A stretch of DNA of 64,000 nucleotides, from assembly GCF_024679095.1 (NCBI RefSeq), contig NC_066549.1, positions 7,516,995-7,580,994 on the forward strand, written 5' to 3'. Below the pieces are notes generated by a model. The model ran no database searches. It was not told the DNA's origin and saw only the letters and a program-made list of their open reading frames with translations. Of the stretch, positions 36,096 through 46,930 are shown piece by piece. Source of the DNA: Eriocheir sinensis (Eukaryota; Arthropoda; Malacostraca; Decapoda; Varunidae). The first letter of the stretch is position 1. Each line of letters starts with the position of its first letter. Both the position numbers and the translations under genes were made by a program.

Positions 36096-36400
36096 TAGCA
36101 GCATTGACGTCAGCAGCACAGGTGAGCAGCAGAAAGGCAGCGACGCGGTAAACAGGAGTACGTCTGGAGCCTCCTTATCACAACTTAATGGGAAGCCGTT
36201 TTCTGATTTTTCACGTTCGCTTCCCGCCGCCCCCCAACCGCTGGCGTCACCTCGTCACTTGACCGGCCAGTGACGTCACGCCCGGCAGAAGGAGCTGGGA
36301 GTGGGGTGGCGGGAGGCGGCTTGTCGTCAACGGCGGGAGGCTGTCAAAAGGGCGGCGGCTTGTATGGTGTTGGGAGTGCTTGGCGTGGCTGGGAGTTCCG
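36096..36400. promoter_or_regulatory. CpG-rich block with two CRE palindromes
   Basis: TGACGTCA at 36105-36112 and 36271-36278 in a GC-rich stretch inside repeat-rich DNA. Promoter activity is only a possibility; no exon was found next to it. Confidence 0.2.
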
Positions 36401-36490
36401 CGCAGATAGATAGATAGATAGATAAATATATAGACAGGTGTTCATTGGAGTGCCGCTTGAATAAATAGATATGGTGAGATAGGTGTTTAT

Positions 36491-36538
<48 letters not shown>

Positions 36539-36781
36539 TAGATAGATAGATATTGGAGTGCTTCATGCTTATCTTCACATTTAAATAGATAGATAGAGAT
36601 AAATAGATATATGTTTCTTGGAGTGCCTAGCTAGTGCCTGCCCTCAACACGTCTAGATAATTAGATAGATAAGCAGATAGAGGGAAATAGATGGTTATTG
36701 GCCTCAACCTACATTTAATATTCGGTTAGCAAACTCTGATCCTTAAAAAAATAATGCACAATGTAATTAGCATATTATATT
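36401..36781. repeat. ATAG tetranucleotide and (GA)n arrays
   Basis: GATAGATA repeats at 36408-36424 and scattered through 36540-36690, with pure (GA)n at 36492-36536. The phrase TTGGAGTGC(C/T) recurs at 36447, 36554 and 36617. Confidence 0.9.
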
Positions 36782-36853
36782 TAGCGGGCTTTTTTTTCAT
36801 TATTATTATTATTATTTTTTTTTACGCCCTTGCATTGTCCCCTCTGCTGTAAA
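36782..36853 (+). mobile_element. Retroelement 3' UTR fragment
   Basis: TAGCGGGCTTTTTTTTCATT, an inserted (TTA)n, ACGCCCTTGCATTGTCC and a final poly-A match the tail of the non-LTR family. Confidence 0.65.
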
Positions 36854-36909
36854 AAAAAATATATATATACTTAAGTTACACATATAGAGACCAGACACAT
36901 ATACACTTC

Positions 36910-38330
36910 TATGTTAATCTGATCTCACTTCACTTCACTTCACTTGGCTACTATATCGTTCCCTTCCCTTTCTTCCTTTTCCTTCCTTCCTTCCTTCCTT
37001 CCTTCCCTCGTCCGTTCCTTCACTGTCTCCTCTTCCTGTTCCACCCACCGTCAAGTCAGAAGTTCTCGGTCTCCCATTCCCTTTCACTTCTATGTTAATC
37101 TGATCTCACTTCACTTCACTTCACTTTCCTTCCCATGTCTTGGCTGCCTTATCCTTCCCATCCCTTCCTTCCCTTTCTCTCTCTCTTCCTTCCTTCCTTT
37201 CTTCTCTCGTCCGTTCCTTCACTGCCCCCTCTTCCTGTTCCACCCACCGTCAAGTCAGCAATCTTCGGTTTTCCCTTCCTTTTCCTTTCCTTCTCTGCCT
37301 GTCCGTTTCCTTTTTCTTTCCTTTTTTAATTTCTTTTACGTCACTGCTCACTTTCCTTCCAGTCCCTCATGTTGTTCTCCTTTTCTATTTGGTCCTTTCC
37401 TTCCCTTACAGTCCTTTTCCTTCCTGCCACTGCCTTTTCTTCACTTCCCTTCTCTTGTTTTATCTTCCCTTCTGTTCCCCTCACTTTTCGTCCTCTTTGC
37501 TGGCTCCTAATATACCTTACCTTCATTCCATTCCCTTCCCTTCTCTCTACCTAGCTTCCCTTACCCTATCTTATCCTCCTTCCCCTTCCCTTCCCTTTTG
37601 TTCTCTTCCCTTCTGTTCCCCTCACTTTTCGTCCTCTTTGCTGGCTCCTAATATACTATACCTTCATTCCATTCCCTTCCCTTCTCTCTACCTAGCTTCC
37701 CTTACCCTCTTTTATCCTCCTTGCCCATCCCTTCCCTTTTGTTCTCTTCCCTTCTGTTCCCCTCACTTTTCGTCCTCTTTGCTGGCTCCTAATATACTAT
37801 ACCTTCATTCCATTCCCTTCCCTTCTCTCTACCTAGCTTCCCTTACCCTCTCTTATCCTCCTTCCCCTTCCCTTCCCTTTTGTTCTCTTCCCTTCTGTTC
37901 CCCTCACTTTTCGTCCTCTTTGCTGGCTCCTAATATACTATACCTTCATTCCATTCCATTCCCTTCTCTCTACCTAGCTTCCCTTACCCTCTCTTATCCT
38001 CCTTCCCTTTTGTTCTCTTCCCTTCCCGTCCCTTTACTGTCTTCTGTTCTACCTGCACCTCCCTTCCCTTCCCTTCCCTTCCTTTCGTTCCCTTTCCTTT
38101 CCTTTCCTTCCCTTCTGTTTTCCTTCCCTCCACTTCCCTTTATTACCTTCTGCTTTACTCTTATCTCCTTCCCTTTCCTTCCTCACCCTTCCCTTTCCTT
38201 CCCCTCCCATCCCTTTCCTTCCTCTCCGGTCCTTTCCTTCCCCTCCCATCCCTTTCCTTCCTCTCCCATCCCTTTCCTTCCTCTCCCGTCCTTTCCTGCC
38301 CGTCCGACTTCACTCACCGACCCGACCTAA
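36910..38330. repeat. Polypyrimidine tract with ~141-bp tandem repeat
   Basis: The plus strand is almost wholly C and T (CTTCC, CCCTTC motifs). A unit containing TTTTCGTCCTCTTTGCTGG and AATATACTATACCTTC recurs near 37482, 37622, 37763 and 37904 (about 141-bp spacing). An earlier pair of units shares ATGTTAATCTGATCTCACTT near 36911 and 37091. The 396-codon frame across it is a product of the repeat. Confidence 0.92.
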
Positions 38331-38517
38331 CACACCAGCCAGCCAGCAGCCCCGTGACCTCCCTGACCCGCTTCCCTCTCCCTCATGACCCTGCCTGGCC
38401 CCTCTCAATGCCCAGGGTGGCACTTAAACGGTCACCTCCCACTCGGCGCCCCCCACCTCAACCCCCCCCCCCCTCCACCCACTCACCACCTCTCCTCGCC
38501 TGACTTAACGGCTCAGT

Positions 38518-38518
<1 letters not shown>

Positions 38519-38590
<72 letters not shown>
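38519..38590. repeat. (CA)n microsatellite
   Basis: Pure CA run of 72 bases. Confidence 0.98.
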
Positions 38591-38592
<2 letters not shown>

Positions 38593-38777
38593 AAAAAAAA
38601 GGAAAACAAAGAGCGGGGGATGTTTTTTGAGAAGTTTGCGGACCATGTTCTCAAACATCATACGAACCGAACAAACAAAATACAGTAAAAAAAAAAAAGA
38701 AAGAAAAAAAGAAAGCTGATTAATGAGCAGACGAACGTTATAAATCTCTATATAATAAGTAGGCTCATATTCATTTC

Positions 38778-38985
38778 GGGTCTTCAACACACTCACATTT
38801 ATTAGTAAGGCTTTCGTAGAGGTTGTTGAGATTAGGTATTGCCATGGGTAGTTTTTTGAGGGGGTTAGTGATAGTTTGTCAAGCCTTCTTCTGCTCCATG
38901 GATGAGAAAGAGAACCCGACCATTCCCCTTAGCGGCCATTATAAATATCTGTTGTGAGAGCCGAAAGGGTGTCAGGGTACGGGCC
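38778..38985 (+). mobile_element. MITE-B copy
   Basis: Contains AAGGCTTTCGTAGAGGTTG, GCCATGGGTAGTTTTTTGAG, TAGTGATAGTTTGTCAAGCC and GAGAGCCGAAAGGGTGTC. Confidence 0.75.
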
Positions 38986-39133
38986 AAACACACATGCACA
39001 GAAGAGAAAAATAACAAAAAGAGGAGGATGTGTTTGAAGAGTTTGCATACCGGGTGTATTTACTTCCCTCCCTCCGCTAAAACGAGTCTAAACTTATTGA
39101 TTTATTAGTGTTCGAATATTATCAGCACTAATC

Positions 39134-39217
<84 letters not shown>

Positions 39218-39442
39218 CCTTCCATTTTTCCTTGTTTTCTTTCAACCTTCCATTTTTCCTTTCCTTCCCCCTTTCTCCCTTCCTTTCTTTCTTCCCATTC
39301 TTCCTTCAATATATTTTTTACATCATTTTTTCTTTCACCCTCTCACTCTCCCTTCATTTATTATACATTTTTTTCCTTCCTTTCTTTAATGCACTGCGAT
39401 TTTTCAACACGGAGATAGGAGAATGCATGGATGAGACTGAAC

Positions 39443-39557
39443 TGATGGCGCCACTATAAACACCTGCCTGCGCCAATACGAGCTGGGGCCGACTACCATC
39501 CAGGCCCCTCAAGGAAGCCTACCGGCGATATAGGCGTAGACGTAAAAAAAAAAAAAA
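39443..39557 (+). mobile_element. SINE 3' fragment with poly-A tail
   Basis: GATGGCGCCACTATAAACAC, CCTGCGCCAATACGAGCTGG and GCGATATAGGCGTAGACG are followed by poly-A and AAT repeats. It matches the 3' half of the SINE at 43446-43780. Confidence 0.8.
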
Positions 39558-39573
39558 TAATAATAATAATAAA

Positions 39574-39633
<60 letters not shown>

Positions 39634-39781
39634 GTTTGTTTGTCTCCCGCATAGCGCTGGCTGGTTGGTTCTGGTTGGTCCCGGTGTGTCAAGCATACCT
39701 AAGTACATACACCAAAGGCTCGCATTACTGAACGCTTGCGAAGATATTTTAGGGTTCAGTGTTAGTGCTGAGTGAGTGTTG

Positions 39782-39842
<61 letters not shown>

Positions 39843-39844
<2 letters not shown>

Positions 39845-39929
39845 CTGACGACGGCACTGTTTTTTTTTTTTTTTTTTTTGGCTTCGTTACAAATATTTTT
39901 ATCAATATCATTTTTACCTCCATTTTGCA

Positions 39930-39931
<2 letters not shown>
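39843..39931 (-). repeat. 90-bp segment framed by GA/CT arrays, copy 1 (inverted)
   Basis: Minus strand reads ...ATTGATAAAAATATTTGTAA then poly-A and AACAGTGCCGTCGTCAGCC between (GA)n arrays. Homologous to 40769-40841 and 42707-42785. Confidence 0.85.
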
Positions 39932-40012
<81 letters not shown>

Positions 40013-40083
40013 TTCGTCACTATTTTTTTTTTTAATCTTTATTCACACGTTTCTAAATCGCTCATGGAAACTCCCCTTTCAGT

Positions 40084-40168
<85 letters not shown>

Positions 40169-40173
<5 letters not shown>

Positions 40174-40716
40174 TATTCTATGTCACCCTCGCACACAACA
40201 AGAGCCACCGCGCCTGCCTGTGTGCGTGTCTGTCTGTCTATATGTGTGTGTGTGTTGTTAACGAATGAGGGTGAACGCTTTTTTTTTTTTTTTTTCCTTC
40301 CTGAGTTTTATGAAGCTGGAGGGGAAATTTTAGAGCGAAGGGAGAGAGTTCCGGAGAGAGAGAGAGGAAATGAGGGAGCCGGGGAGAGAGAATAGAGAGA
40401 GGGAGAGAGGGGAAGGAAAGAGAGAAAGAGAGGGAGGGAGAGAGTAGGGGGGGGTAGAGGAAGGAAGGGAGGGTGAGAGGGAGAGGGAGAGGGAGATATG
40501 AGAGAAACGATGGGAAGTGAGGAAAGGCGGGAAATGGAAGGAAGGAGGAGGAGGAGGAGCACCACGCTGGTCTCTATGGCAACGTTGGCAAGGCTCATCA
40601 CTAGCTGGCAACGCTGACTCACTCCTACTGGCAACACTGCATTGTCCCTTAATATCTATCAGAAGTCAGGAGGTAATTAGCGCCAGGTAGGCAAACACGG
40701 GAAGCATGGATCGGGT

Positions 40717-40717
<1 letters not shown>
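40169..40717. other. Polypurine DNA without gene
   Basis: GGGAGAGAG-rich tract 40320-40550, then unique sequence with three spaced GGCAACG/TGGCAAC phrases near 40577-40633. No gene supported. Confidence 0.55.
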
Positions 40718-40720
<3 letters not shown>

Positions 40721-40771
<51 letters not shown>

Positions 40772-40841
40772 GAATAGTTGAGACAGAAATGTTGATAAAA
40801 ATATTTGTAAACGGGTGAAAAAAAAACTACAGTGCCGTTGT

Positions 40842-40891
<50 letters not shown>

Positions 40892-40921
40892 AATAAAAAA
40901 GGAAAGGACGCGAAAGAAGGG

Positions 40922-40961
<40 letters not shown>
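40721..40961 (+). repeat. GA arrays framing 90-bp segment, copy 2
   Basis: (GA)n 40721-40768, segment 40769-40841 (ATAGTTGAGACAGAAATGTT, GATAAAAATATTTGTAAACG, CTACAGTGCCGTTGTTAGAG), (GA)n 40842-40888, and a further (GA)n 40927-40961. Confidence 0.92.
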
Positions 40962-40964
<3 letters not shown>

Positions 40965-41019
40965 CAGATGTTCATACTGATCCCACACTTAGAGAATTAT
41001 ATAGTGAGAGGAGAAGCAG

Positions 41020-41026
<7 letters not shown>

Positions 41027-41057
<31 letters not shown>

Positions 41058-41375
41058 CCAGGTGAAGAAATTAACTAAAGGTGTACGCATTGATGACTTA
41101 GGAAAAAAAGCCTCCATCAATTACCTTTTTAACCCATCCGGAAAAGCACCAAATGTCTCGATAAGGAAATGAATAACTAAATGAAAATAAATAAATAAAA
41201 ACTTCTCTTAAAGTGTCCAGATTTAAAGAGGAGAGAAAAGAGAGGAGGAGGTGAAGAGGGAGGGAGAGAGAAAGGAAAAGAGAAGGGAATGGGAGAAAGG
41301 AAAGGGAGAGAGAGAGGAAGAGGGAAGGAGGAAAAAAGAGGAAAATAAAGGCATGAGGAGAGACATCAGGAAGGG

Positions 41376-41444
<69 letters not shown>
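41027..41444. repeat. (CA)n and (CT)n arrays with polypurine DNA
   Basis: (CA)n 41027-41055, GGAGAGAG-rich 41228-41345, (CT)n 41379-41444. Confidence 0.93.
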
Positions 41445-41445
<1 letters not shown>

Positions 41446-41569
41446 AAAACGAGTAAAAACAAGACCAAGAACAAAACGAATAAGAAAAGAAAAAAAAATA
41501 GAAGATGAAGAAGTAAAAGTAAACGGTTTGGGAATGAAAAATGTATATCTGTATGTGTGTCTGTCTGTG

Positions 41570-42187
41570 CCATATATACTCAAGCATTTCTGGGCTTACG
41601 CATCCACATTTGATAAGGCTTTCGTATAGGTTATGTTTTAGTATTTCCATGGCTAGTTTTATGAGCCTAGTGATAGTTTGACAAGGCTTCTAGAGAGGGT
41701 TTCGTATAGGTTGTCTTAGTATTTCCATGGGTAGTTTTATGAGCCTAGTGATAGTTTGACAAGGCTTCTAGAGAGGCTTTCGTATAGGTTATGTTTTAGT
41801 ATTTCCATGGCTAGTTTTATGAGCCTAGTGATAGTTTGACAAGGCTTCTAGAGAGGCTTTCGTATAGGTTATGTTTTAGTATTTCCATGGGTAGTTTTAT
41901 GAGCCTAGTGATAGTTTGACAAGGCTCCTAGAGAGGGTTTCGTATAGGTTGTCTTAGTATTTCCATGGGTAGTTTTATGAGCCTAGTGATAGTTTGACAA
42001 GGCTTATTGAGAGGCTTTCGTATAGGTTATGTTTTAGTATTTCCATGGCTAGTTTTATGAGCCTAGTGATAGTTTGACAAGGCTTCTGCACCATGAACGC
42101 GACAAACACTCACGAGAACCCGACTACCATTGTGGCCTTTGGAAATATTTATTGTGACAAGTGGAAAGTGTCTGAGAATCGCCCTTT
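41570..42187 (+). mobile_element. MITE-B copy with core amplified to six ~79-bp units
   Basis: The phrase TTCGTATAGGTT recurs at 41621, 41701, 41779, 41859, 41939 and 42017, spacing 78-80. Each unit includes TATTTCCATGG(G/C)TAGTTT and TAGTGATAGTTTGACAAGGC. Unique 5' (TACTCAAGCATTTCTGGGC) and 3' (GAGAACCCGACTACC, AAGTGGAAAGTGTCTGAGAA) element ends bracket the array. Confidence 0.9.
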
Positions 42188-42445
42188 ACGATACCCACAT
42201 TTGGTAAGTTTTTCGTATAGGTTGTTTTAGTATTTCCATGGGTAGTTTTATGAGCTTAGTGATAGTGTGACAAGGCTTCTAGAGAGGGTTTCGTATAGGT
42301 TGTTTTAGTATTTCCATGGGTAGTTTTATGAGCCTAGTGATAGTGTGACAAGGCTTCTAGAGAGGCTTTCGTGTAGGTTGTTTTAGTATTTCCATGGGTA
42401 GTTGTATGAGCTTAGTGATAGTGTGACAAGGCTTATACACCTTTC
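42188..42445 (+). mobile_element. MITE-B derived tandem units, second block
   Basis: Three more units at 42212, 42290 and 42368 (78-bp spacing), ending at CATTAGAACCTGACTAATC. They share AGTGTGACAAGGC (versus AGTTTGAC in the first block), so this block amplified separately. Confidence 0.88.
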
Positions 42446-42660
42446 ATTAGAACCTGACTAATCTCCATAATGAGAACCGAAACCGCCTTGTCTGTTTGTC
42501 TTGGGGAAGGTGTCCAGCTGGGCGTGGGTGTCCGGAATAGCGAGAGTGACGATGTCCAAAGAGTGATAAACGCTATTTTTGTCCTAGTGACGTCACGGGA
42601 TATAATAGCGACCCCTGGCATCCCAACCAATCAATTGAGCCCACGTCAGTAAAGGTTGAG

Positions 42661-42664
<4 letters not shown>

Positions 42665-42709
<45 letters not shown>

Positions 42710-42784
42710 TGTGATAGTTGAGACTTGAGACAGAAATGTTGATAAAAATATTTGTAAAGGAGTAAAAAACTATAGTGCCATTGT

Positions 42785-42858
<74 letters not shown>
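42665..42858 (+). repeat. GA arrays framing 90-bp segment, copy 3
   Basis: (GA)n 42665-42706, segment 42707-42785 (GATAGTTGAGACTTGAGACA, GATAAAAATATTTGTAAAGG, CTATAGTGCCATTGTTAGAG), (GA)n 42786-42858. Confidence 0.92.
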
Positions 42859-42861
<3 letters not shown>

Positions 42862-43303
42862 GGGTGGGTGGGGGGGGGGGCAAAAGAGCAAACAGACAGA
42901 CAGAAAGGCAGACAAACACGAAAAGACAGACATTCCATAAAGGCGGAGAGGTTAGACGAGGCAAACAGACAGAGACAGATAAACAGACAGAAGAAAGGAT
43001 GGAAAAAGCTGTAATTGCAGATATAATAGAAAAGGAACAACAACAACAACAACACGTGAGACGACAAATACATAAATAATATGGAACCAAGTAAAAAGTT
43101 GAAAATGAATAATCTTAAAACTATAGGCCTATGAAGCTGTTAATTATTCTTTCACTGCGACGACCAACTTGCAGATTGAAATTGGCCTCGGAATGAAGGG
43201 TTTTTATCGTTGTTATTATTTACGGTAAAGGAGACAGAAGAAAGGATGGAAAAAGCTGTATTTGCAAATATAATAGAAAAGGAACAACAACAACAACAAC
43301 AAC

Positions 43304-43362
<59 letters not shown>

Positions 43363-43445
43363 CAATGATAGGAAGAAGAAGAAACATAAAGACTGATAAT
43401 AGTAAGAACAAAGAATTAGAAAAAAAGTTATAGGTTAAATCATAC
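42859..43445. repeat. Duplicated AGAAAAGGAACAACAAC segment and (AAT)n
   Basis: The phrase AGAAAGGATGGAAAAAGCTG...GAAAAGGAACAACAACAAC occurs at 42992-43060 and again at 43231-43300. The second copy passes into (AAT)n 43302-43361. Confidence 0.85.
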
Positions 43446-43780
43446 ATGGGGAGGCGGTGGCTGAATAGATAGCGAGACGGCCCCGCGTTCAGGACGACGC
43501 GAGTTCAATCCCCGACTGGTGCCACCAAGCTGGGATTTTTCAGCCGCCGCCGAGTGGCTTAAAACTACCCACATGCTGTCCAGAAGACCACCTATCAACC
43601 CGGACTCTAGATTCTAGGATTAAAGATGAGCTCTGGGAGGGAAGCATGAGCCAGTGCAAAATGGCGCCACTATAAACACTCGCCTGCGCCATAACGGGCT
43701 GGGCCGACCATCAGGTCCCAGGGAAGAAGGCTTGGACCGAGCATCAGGCGCAATAGGCCATGACGTAAAAAAAAAAAAAT
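43446..43780 (+). mobile_element. tRNA-derived SINE, full length
   Basis: Starts with a tRNA-like head: A box TGGCTGAATAGATAGCG (43458-43474) and B box GAGTTCAATCC (43501-43511). A body shared with 22549-22866 follows (TGGGATTTTTCAGCCGCCGC, CACATGCTGTCCAGAAGACC, AACCCGGACT, ATGGCGCCACTATAAACACT), then poly-A at 43767-43779. Pol III boxes plus poly-A and dispersed copies define a SINE; it has no coding capacity. Confidence 0.9.
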
Positions 43781-44608
43781 ACAGGTAGAGAGGGTGTAGG
43801 ACAGGTGTGTGTGTGTGTGTGTGTGTAGGTCCCGTCAAGTCCCCTGCACACCCTCCGCCTACCTGCCAACATGACGCACACCTGCAATCAGTCACTTTAT
43901 TCTCACCTGCCTCGGAAATAAGAAACATGACCTTAACCTCTGAACTCCCCTTTAAAACCCTCCCCACTGCTTCCTCCCCTCCCCCCCTCTCGTCCTCAAC
44001 TCCCCTTCCTCTCCCACCGCTTCACCTTCCTCGCTGTCCCCGCCTCAACACGTGCCGAACACCTGCCGATCCCCTTCACCCGCACGTTCAGACTGTCGCT
44101 TACCGGACGCTCGGGATGCTCGGGAAGAAGCACACAATCACATCTTGCTTGCGGAAACGTGACTCACGACGGCGGCGAAAGGTTGCGTGCCACCACCTCC
44201 TCCCCCCCCCACCCCTCCCCCCCCCACCCCTGCAAACACCCAGCGTTGCTAAAACTACGCTTCTGAGAATGTTGGAGGCAAACTGTTGATGTGCCGTGCC
44301 CACTCTGCATGTGGAGGAGCGTCGCAGGTGGGCGGGTGGATGGGTGGACAACAAAAAGCTGCTCTCAGATCCCCCCTCCCCCAGAGCATGGAAGGCCTCG
44401 CTTAGCGCCCCTGAGGCTGCGTGTGATAACAGGTGATCACCACCATCGCCCTGACATCGCTTTTCCATTTCCGGGCTGAGGTCAGCAGCTCTTGGAGGAA
44501 AACAGTGTTGCTCCCGCCTGGGGGAGTATCCTCACGGGGGGGTGTTGAGTTGCCTGGAGAGCCGGTGTTTGCAGGCACACGCAACAGGTGTCAACACTCG
44601 GCCATTAA
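43781..44608. other. C-rich DNA, (GT)n, no supported gene
   Basis: (GT)n 43805-43827, a CCCTCC-rich segment 43955-44060 and poly-C 44200-44230. A minus frame at 44584-44402 continues below the cysteine-rich exon but shows no domain. Confidence 0.5.
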
Positions 44609-44760
44609 TTAAGTCGTGTCGTCGTGCTCGCCCATGAGTGCCATACATATCTGCGTGGTGCCACCCCCCGCCCCGCCCTCAGACCCAGGCGTGGAGGCCA
44701 GACACCTGTCGGGGCACCGCTCGCCGCACTGCCCGTCACTGAGGCAGCGGCCTTGGTGGC
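44609..44760 (-). CDS. Candidate cysteine-rich terminal exon, unrecognised product
   Basis: Minus-strand acceptor TTGCTTTCTTTTCCTGCAG is followed by an open frame that starts one base into a codon and ends at a TAA at 44609. It reads HQGRCLSDGQCGERCPDRCL, then a Gly/Ser-rich stretch, QICMALMGEHDDTT and stop. The spacing of four cysteines within 13 residues suggests a small disulphide-bonded extracellular module, but I recognise no family. The acceptor is strong. Upstream exons, if any, lie beyond 44.8 kb on the minus strand and were not found. Chance opening is possible in this GC-rich block. Confidence 0.35.
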
Positions 44761-44879
44761 CTGCAGGAAAAGAAAGCAACAAAAGACTGCAACCACTTCC
44801 ACGAAATTCTCTGCATGTATAATTTACTTGGTGATCTATTTCAGGGTTACGCAAGGGCCGTTGCTTTATTAATCGTTTA

Positions 44880-45520
44880 CAGCGTCCATCCTTTAGTAAA
44901 TATCAGGTGGGCAGCCACGTGCGCCGCTACACGGTGAGCGGCGTGAGCCTCGACAACGGATAATTAAGAAAGAGTTCAACGGAGGCGATTGACGTCACGG
45001 TTTAGCGGAAGTGGCCCACGCACGCTACCAATAGCTCGCCGCGCCTCCGGACGCGCCGCGCGCCGTGGCATCCTCCTGCCTCCTGCCCGCCACGCTGCCG
45101 AGAGTACCTGCGGCGCCTCGGCAGGTGAGCCAGGCGTCACCAGGCGCCCGCCGCCATGCAGGGTAAACAAGGTGGAGCGTAACACCCCGGCGCTGTGTTT
45201 GCCCCGCGGCGCCAAGTCGGGGTCTGGGCGAGGGATCGAACGCGTATGACGTCACGGCGCGGGTCTTAATATAGCCGCCTCCGGACACAAGTTTTGTCTC
45301 CCGAAACTGTCGTCTGATTTCCTTCCTTCCTGACCTCCCGCGGCCCCCGCCCGCCGCGGCCTCCACGCCCCGCGCCCCGCCGTGACCCCCGCGCCCTGCC
45401 CCGTGCCCCCGCCCTCACATGCACGCCGCCGCCCCTGAAGCTCCCCTCACCGCCCATTCCTCCTCCATGGAAACACCGCGAGGGGAAAACACGCGTCTGC
45501 CGGGCGCATGACACACGTCA
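44880..45520 (+). promoter_or_regulatory. CpG-rich block with CREs and a TATA-like box (candidate promoter)
   Basis: TGACGTCA occurs at 44990-44997 and 45247-45254. The second lies 12 bases before TTAATATAG (45266-45274), so a plus-strand start near 45297 would fit. The first ATG after it (45467) opens only 14 codons, so a coding exon is not evident. Downstream transcription is inferred. Confidence 0.35.
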
Positions 45521-45524
<4 letters not shown>

Positions 45525-45566
<42 letters not shown>

Positions 45567-45661
45567 ATAAGCGCTCCACCCGTCATATCTTTTACTAGCC
45601 ACGATTTTAATCTATCCTTTTAAACCCCTCGAATTTTAAGACACTTATCAGTTATTACATC

Positions 45662-45706
<45 letters not shown>

Positions 45707-45879
45707 GGGAAGGTGACCTAGCTGACGCTATTCAATAAAGCTAAAAATTCCTGCACTGAAAATAGCCGTATCTTCGTGTTTGAGCCTCATCTTGCACCCC
45801 CCCCTTTGTTGACTTGCTGACACCCTTCCCTCCTCCCCCATACCCCCAGCAACGCCTGTGTGTGCTGCATAGTGCGTGG

Positions 45880-45942
<63 letters not shown>
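45525..45942. repeat. (CT)n, (GA)n and (GT)n-(GA)n arrays
   Basis: (CT)n 45525-45563, (GA)n 45664-45704, (GT)n 45882-45906 joined to (GA)n 45907-45942. The first two are opposed complementary arrays 100 bases apart. Confidence 0.96.
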
Positions 45943-45946
<4 letters not shown>

Positions 45947-46136
45947 CCATATACTCTAATTTAAAAGGCTGTGGTGGCGCCAGGTAACAGCAGCGGAGTG
46001 TATACGTGTACGGGAAGCGAAGGGACAGGTGGAGGCTCTTGGACAGGTGTGGCGGAGGGAGGGAAGGGGAAGGGAGAGAAAAACAGGTGGAAAGAGAGAC
46101 TAAAGTAACTAACAAGAGCCAGGTGCGTCTCTCCTC

Positions 46137-46138
<2 letters not shown>

Positions 46139-46187
<49 letters not shown>
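46139..46187. repeat. (TTA)n microsatellite
   Basis: Pure TTA run continuing into AGT triplets to 46206, then (CAT)n near 46230-46255. Confidence 0.97.
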
Positions 46188-46188
<1 letters not shown>

Positions 46189-46274
46189 GTAGTAGTAGTA
46201 GTAGTTGTTGGTGTTTTTGCTGTCATTACCATCATAATCATCATCATCATCATCATTCTTGCAACTTACATAAG

Positions 46275-46930
46275 CGGAAAGGAGGAGGAGGAGGAGGAGG
46301 AGGCAAGTAAGTGGTTGATGACGGTGGAGGAGGAAGAGGAGGAGGAGGTGGAAGAAGGAAGGAAGTATTGGAGGGAGTAATGGGAGGGGGGAAAAGAGGG
46401 AGAGGGAAGAGAAAGGGGGAGAAGGGGGAGGAGGTGGAAGAAGGAAGGAAGTATTGGAGGGGGAAAAAGAGGGAGAGGGAAGAGAAAGGGGGAGAAGGGG
46501 GAGGAGAAGATTGTCATTAATAAGTGTGACAAGATTGTTCCTGGAAGGTGTTGTGTGTCATGTGTGTTGTGTGAGGGAGAGAAGAGGCTAAGGAAGAAGG
46601 GAGAAGAGGGTAAAGAAGAAGGGAGGAATAAGGGAGAAGGAGGGAAGAAGGGAGAAGAGGGTAAGGAAGAAGGGAGAAGAGGGTAAGGAAGAAGGGAGAA
46701 AAGGGTAAGGAAGAAAGGATAAGAGGGTAAGGAAGAAGGGAGGAAGAAGGGAGAAAAGGGTAAGGAAGAAGGGAGGAAGAAGAGAGAAGAAGGTAAGGAA
46801 GAAGGGAGGAGAGGGTAAAGAAGAAGGGAGAAATAAAGGAGAAGAGGGTAAGGGAAAAGGGAGGAAGAAGGGAGAAGAGTCTAAGGAAGAAAGAAAGGAG
46901 GAATAATAGAGAAAAGGGTAAAGAAGAAGG
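46275..46930. repeat. Purine minisatellite (GAAGGGAGAAGAGGGTAAG units)
   Basis: A duplicated GAGGAGGTGGAAGAAGGAAG block at 46343 and 46427, then 46590-46930 of repeated AAGGAAGAAGGGAG and GAGAAGAGGGTAAG units of about 20-30 bp. Confidence 0.92.

Larger units (their letters stand above)
39138..40168. repeat. Cluster of five (CT)n arrays
   Basis: (CT)n at 39138-39212, 39579-39630, 39784-39842, 39932-40009 and 40087-40167. A SINE 3' fragment lies between the first two, and the 90-bp GA-framed segment lies between the third and fourth. Confidence 0.97.

Noticed and set aside
37140..38330. 396-codon open frame
   Set aside because: Lies in a polypyrimidine tract with a 141-bp tandem repeat; the product is Ser/Pro/Phe/Leu low complexity.
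43446..43520. Functional tRNA gene
   Set aside because: A and B boxes are present, but the head is followed by a SINE body and poly-A and has sister copies; no complete cloverleaf is evident.
44402..44584. 60-codon minus frame after the cysteine-rich exon
   Set aside because: Starts after the stop at 44609, has no acceptor with fitting phase that I could support and no domain.
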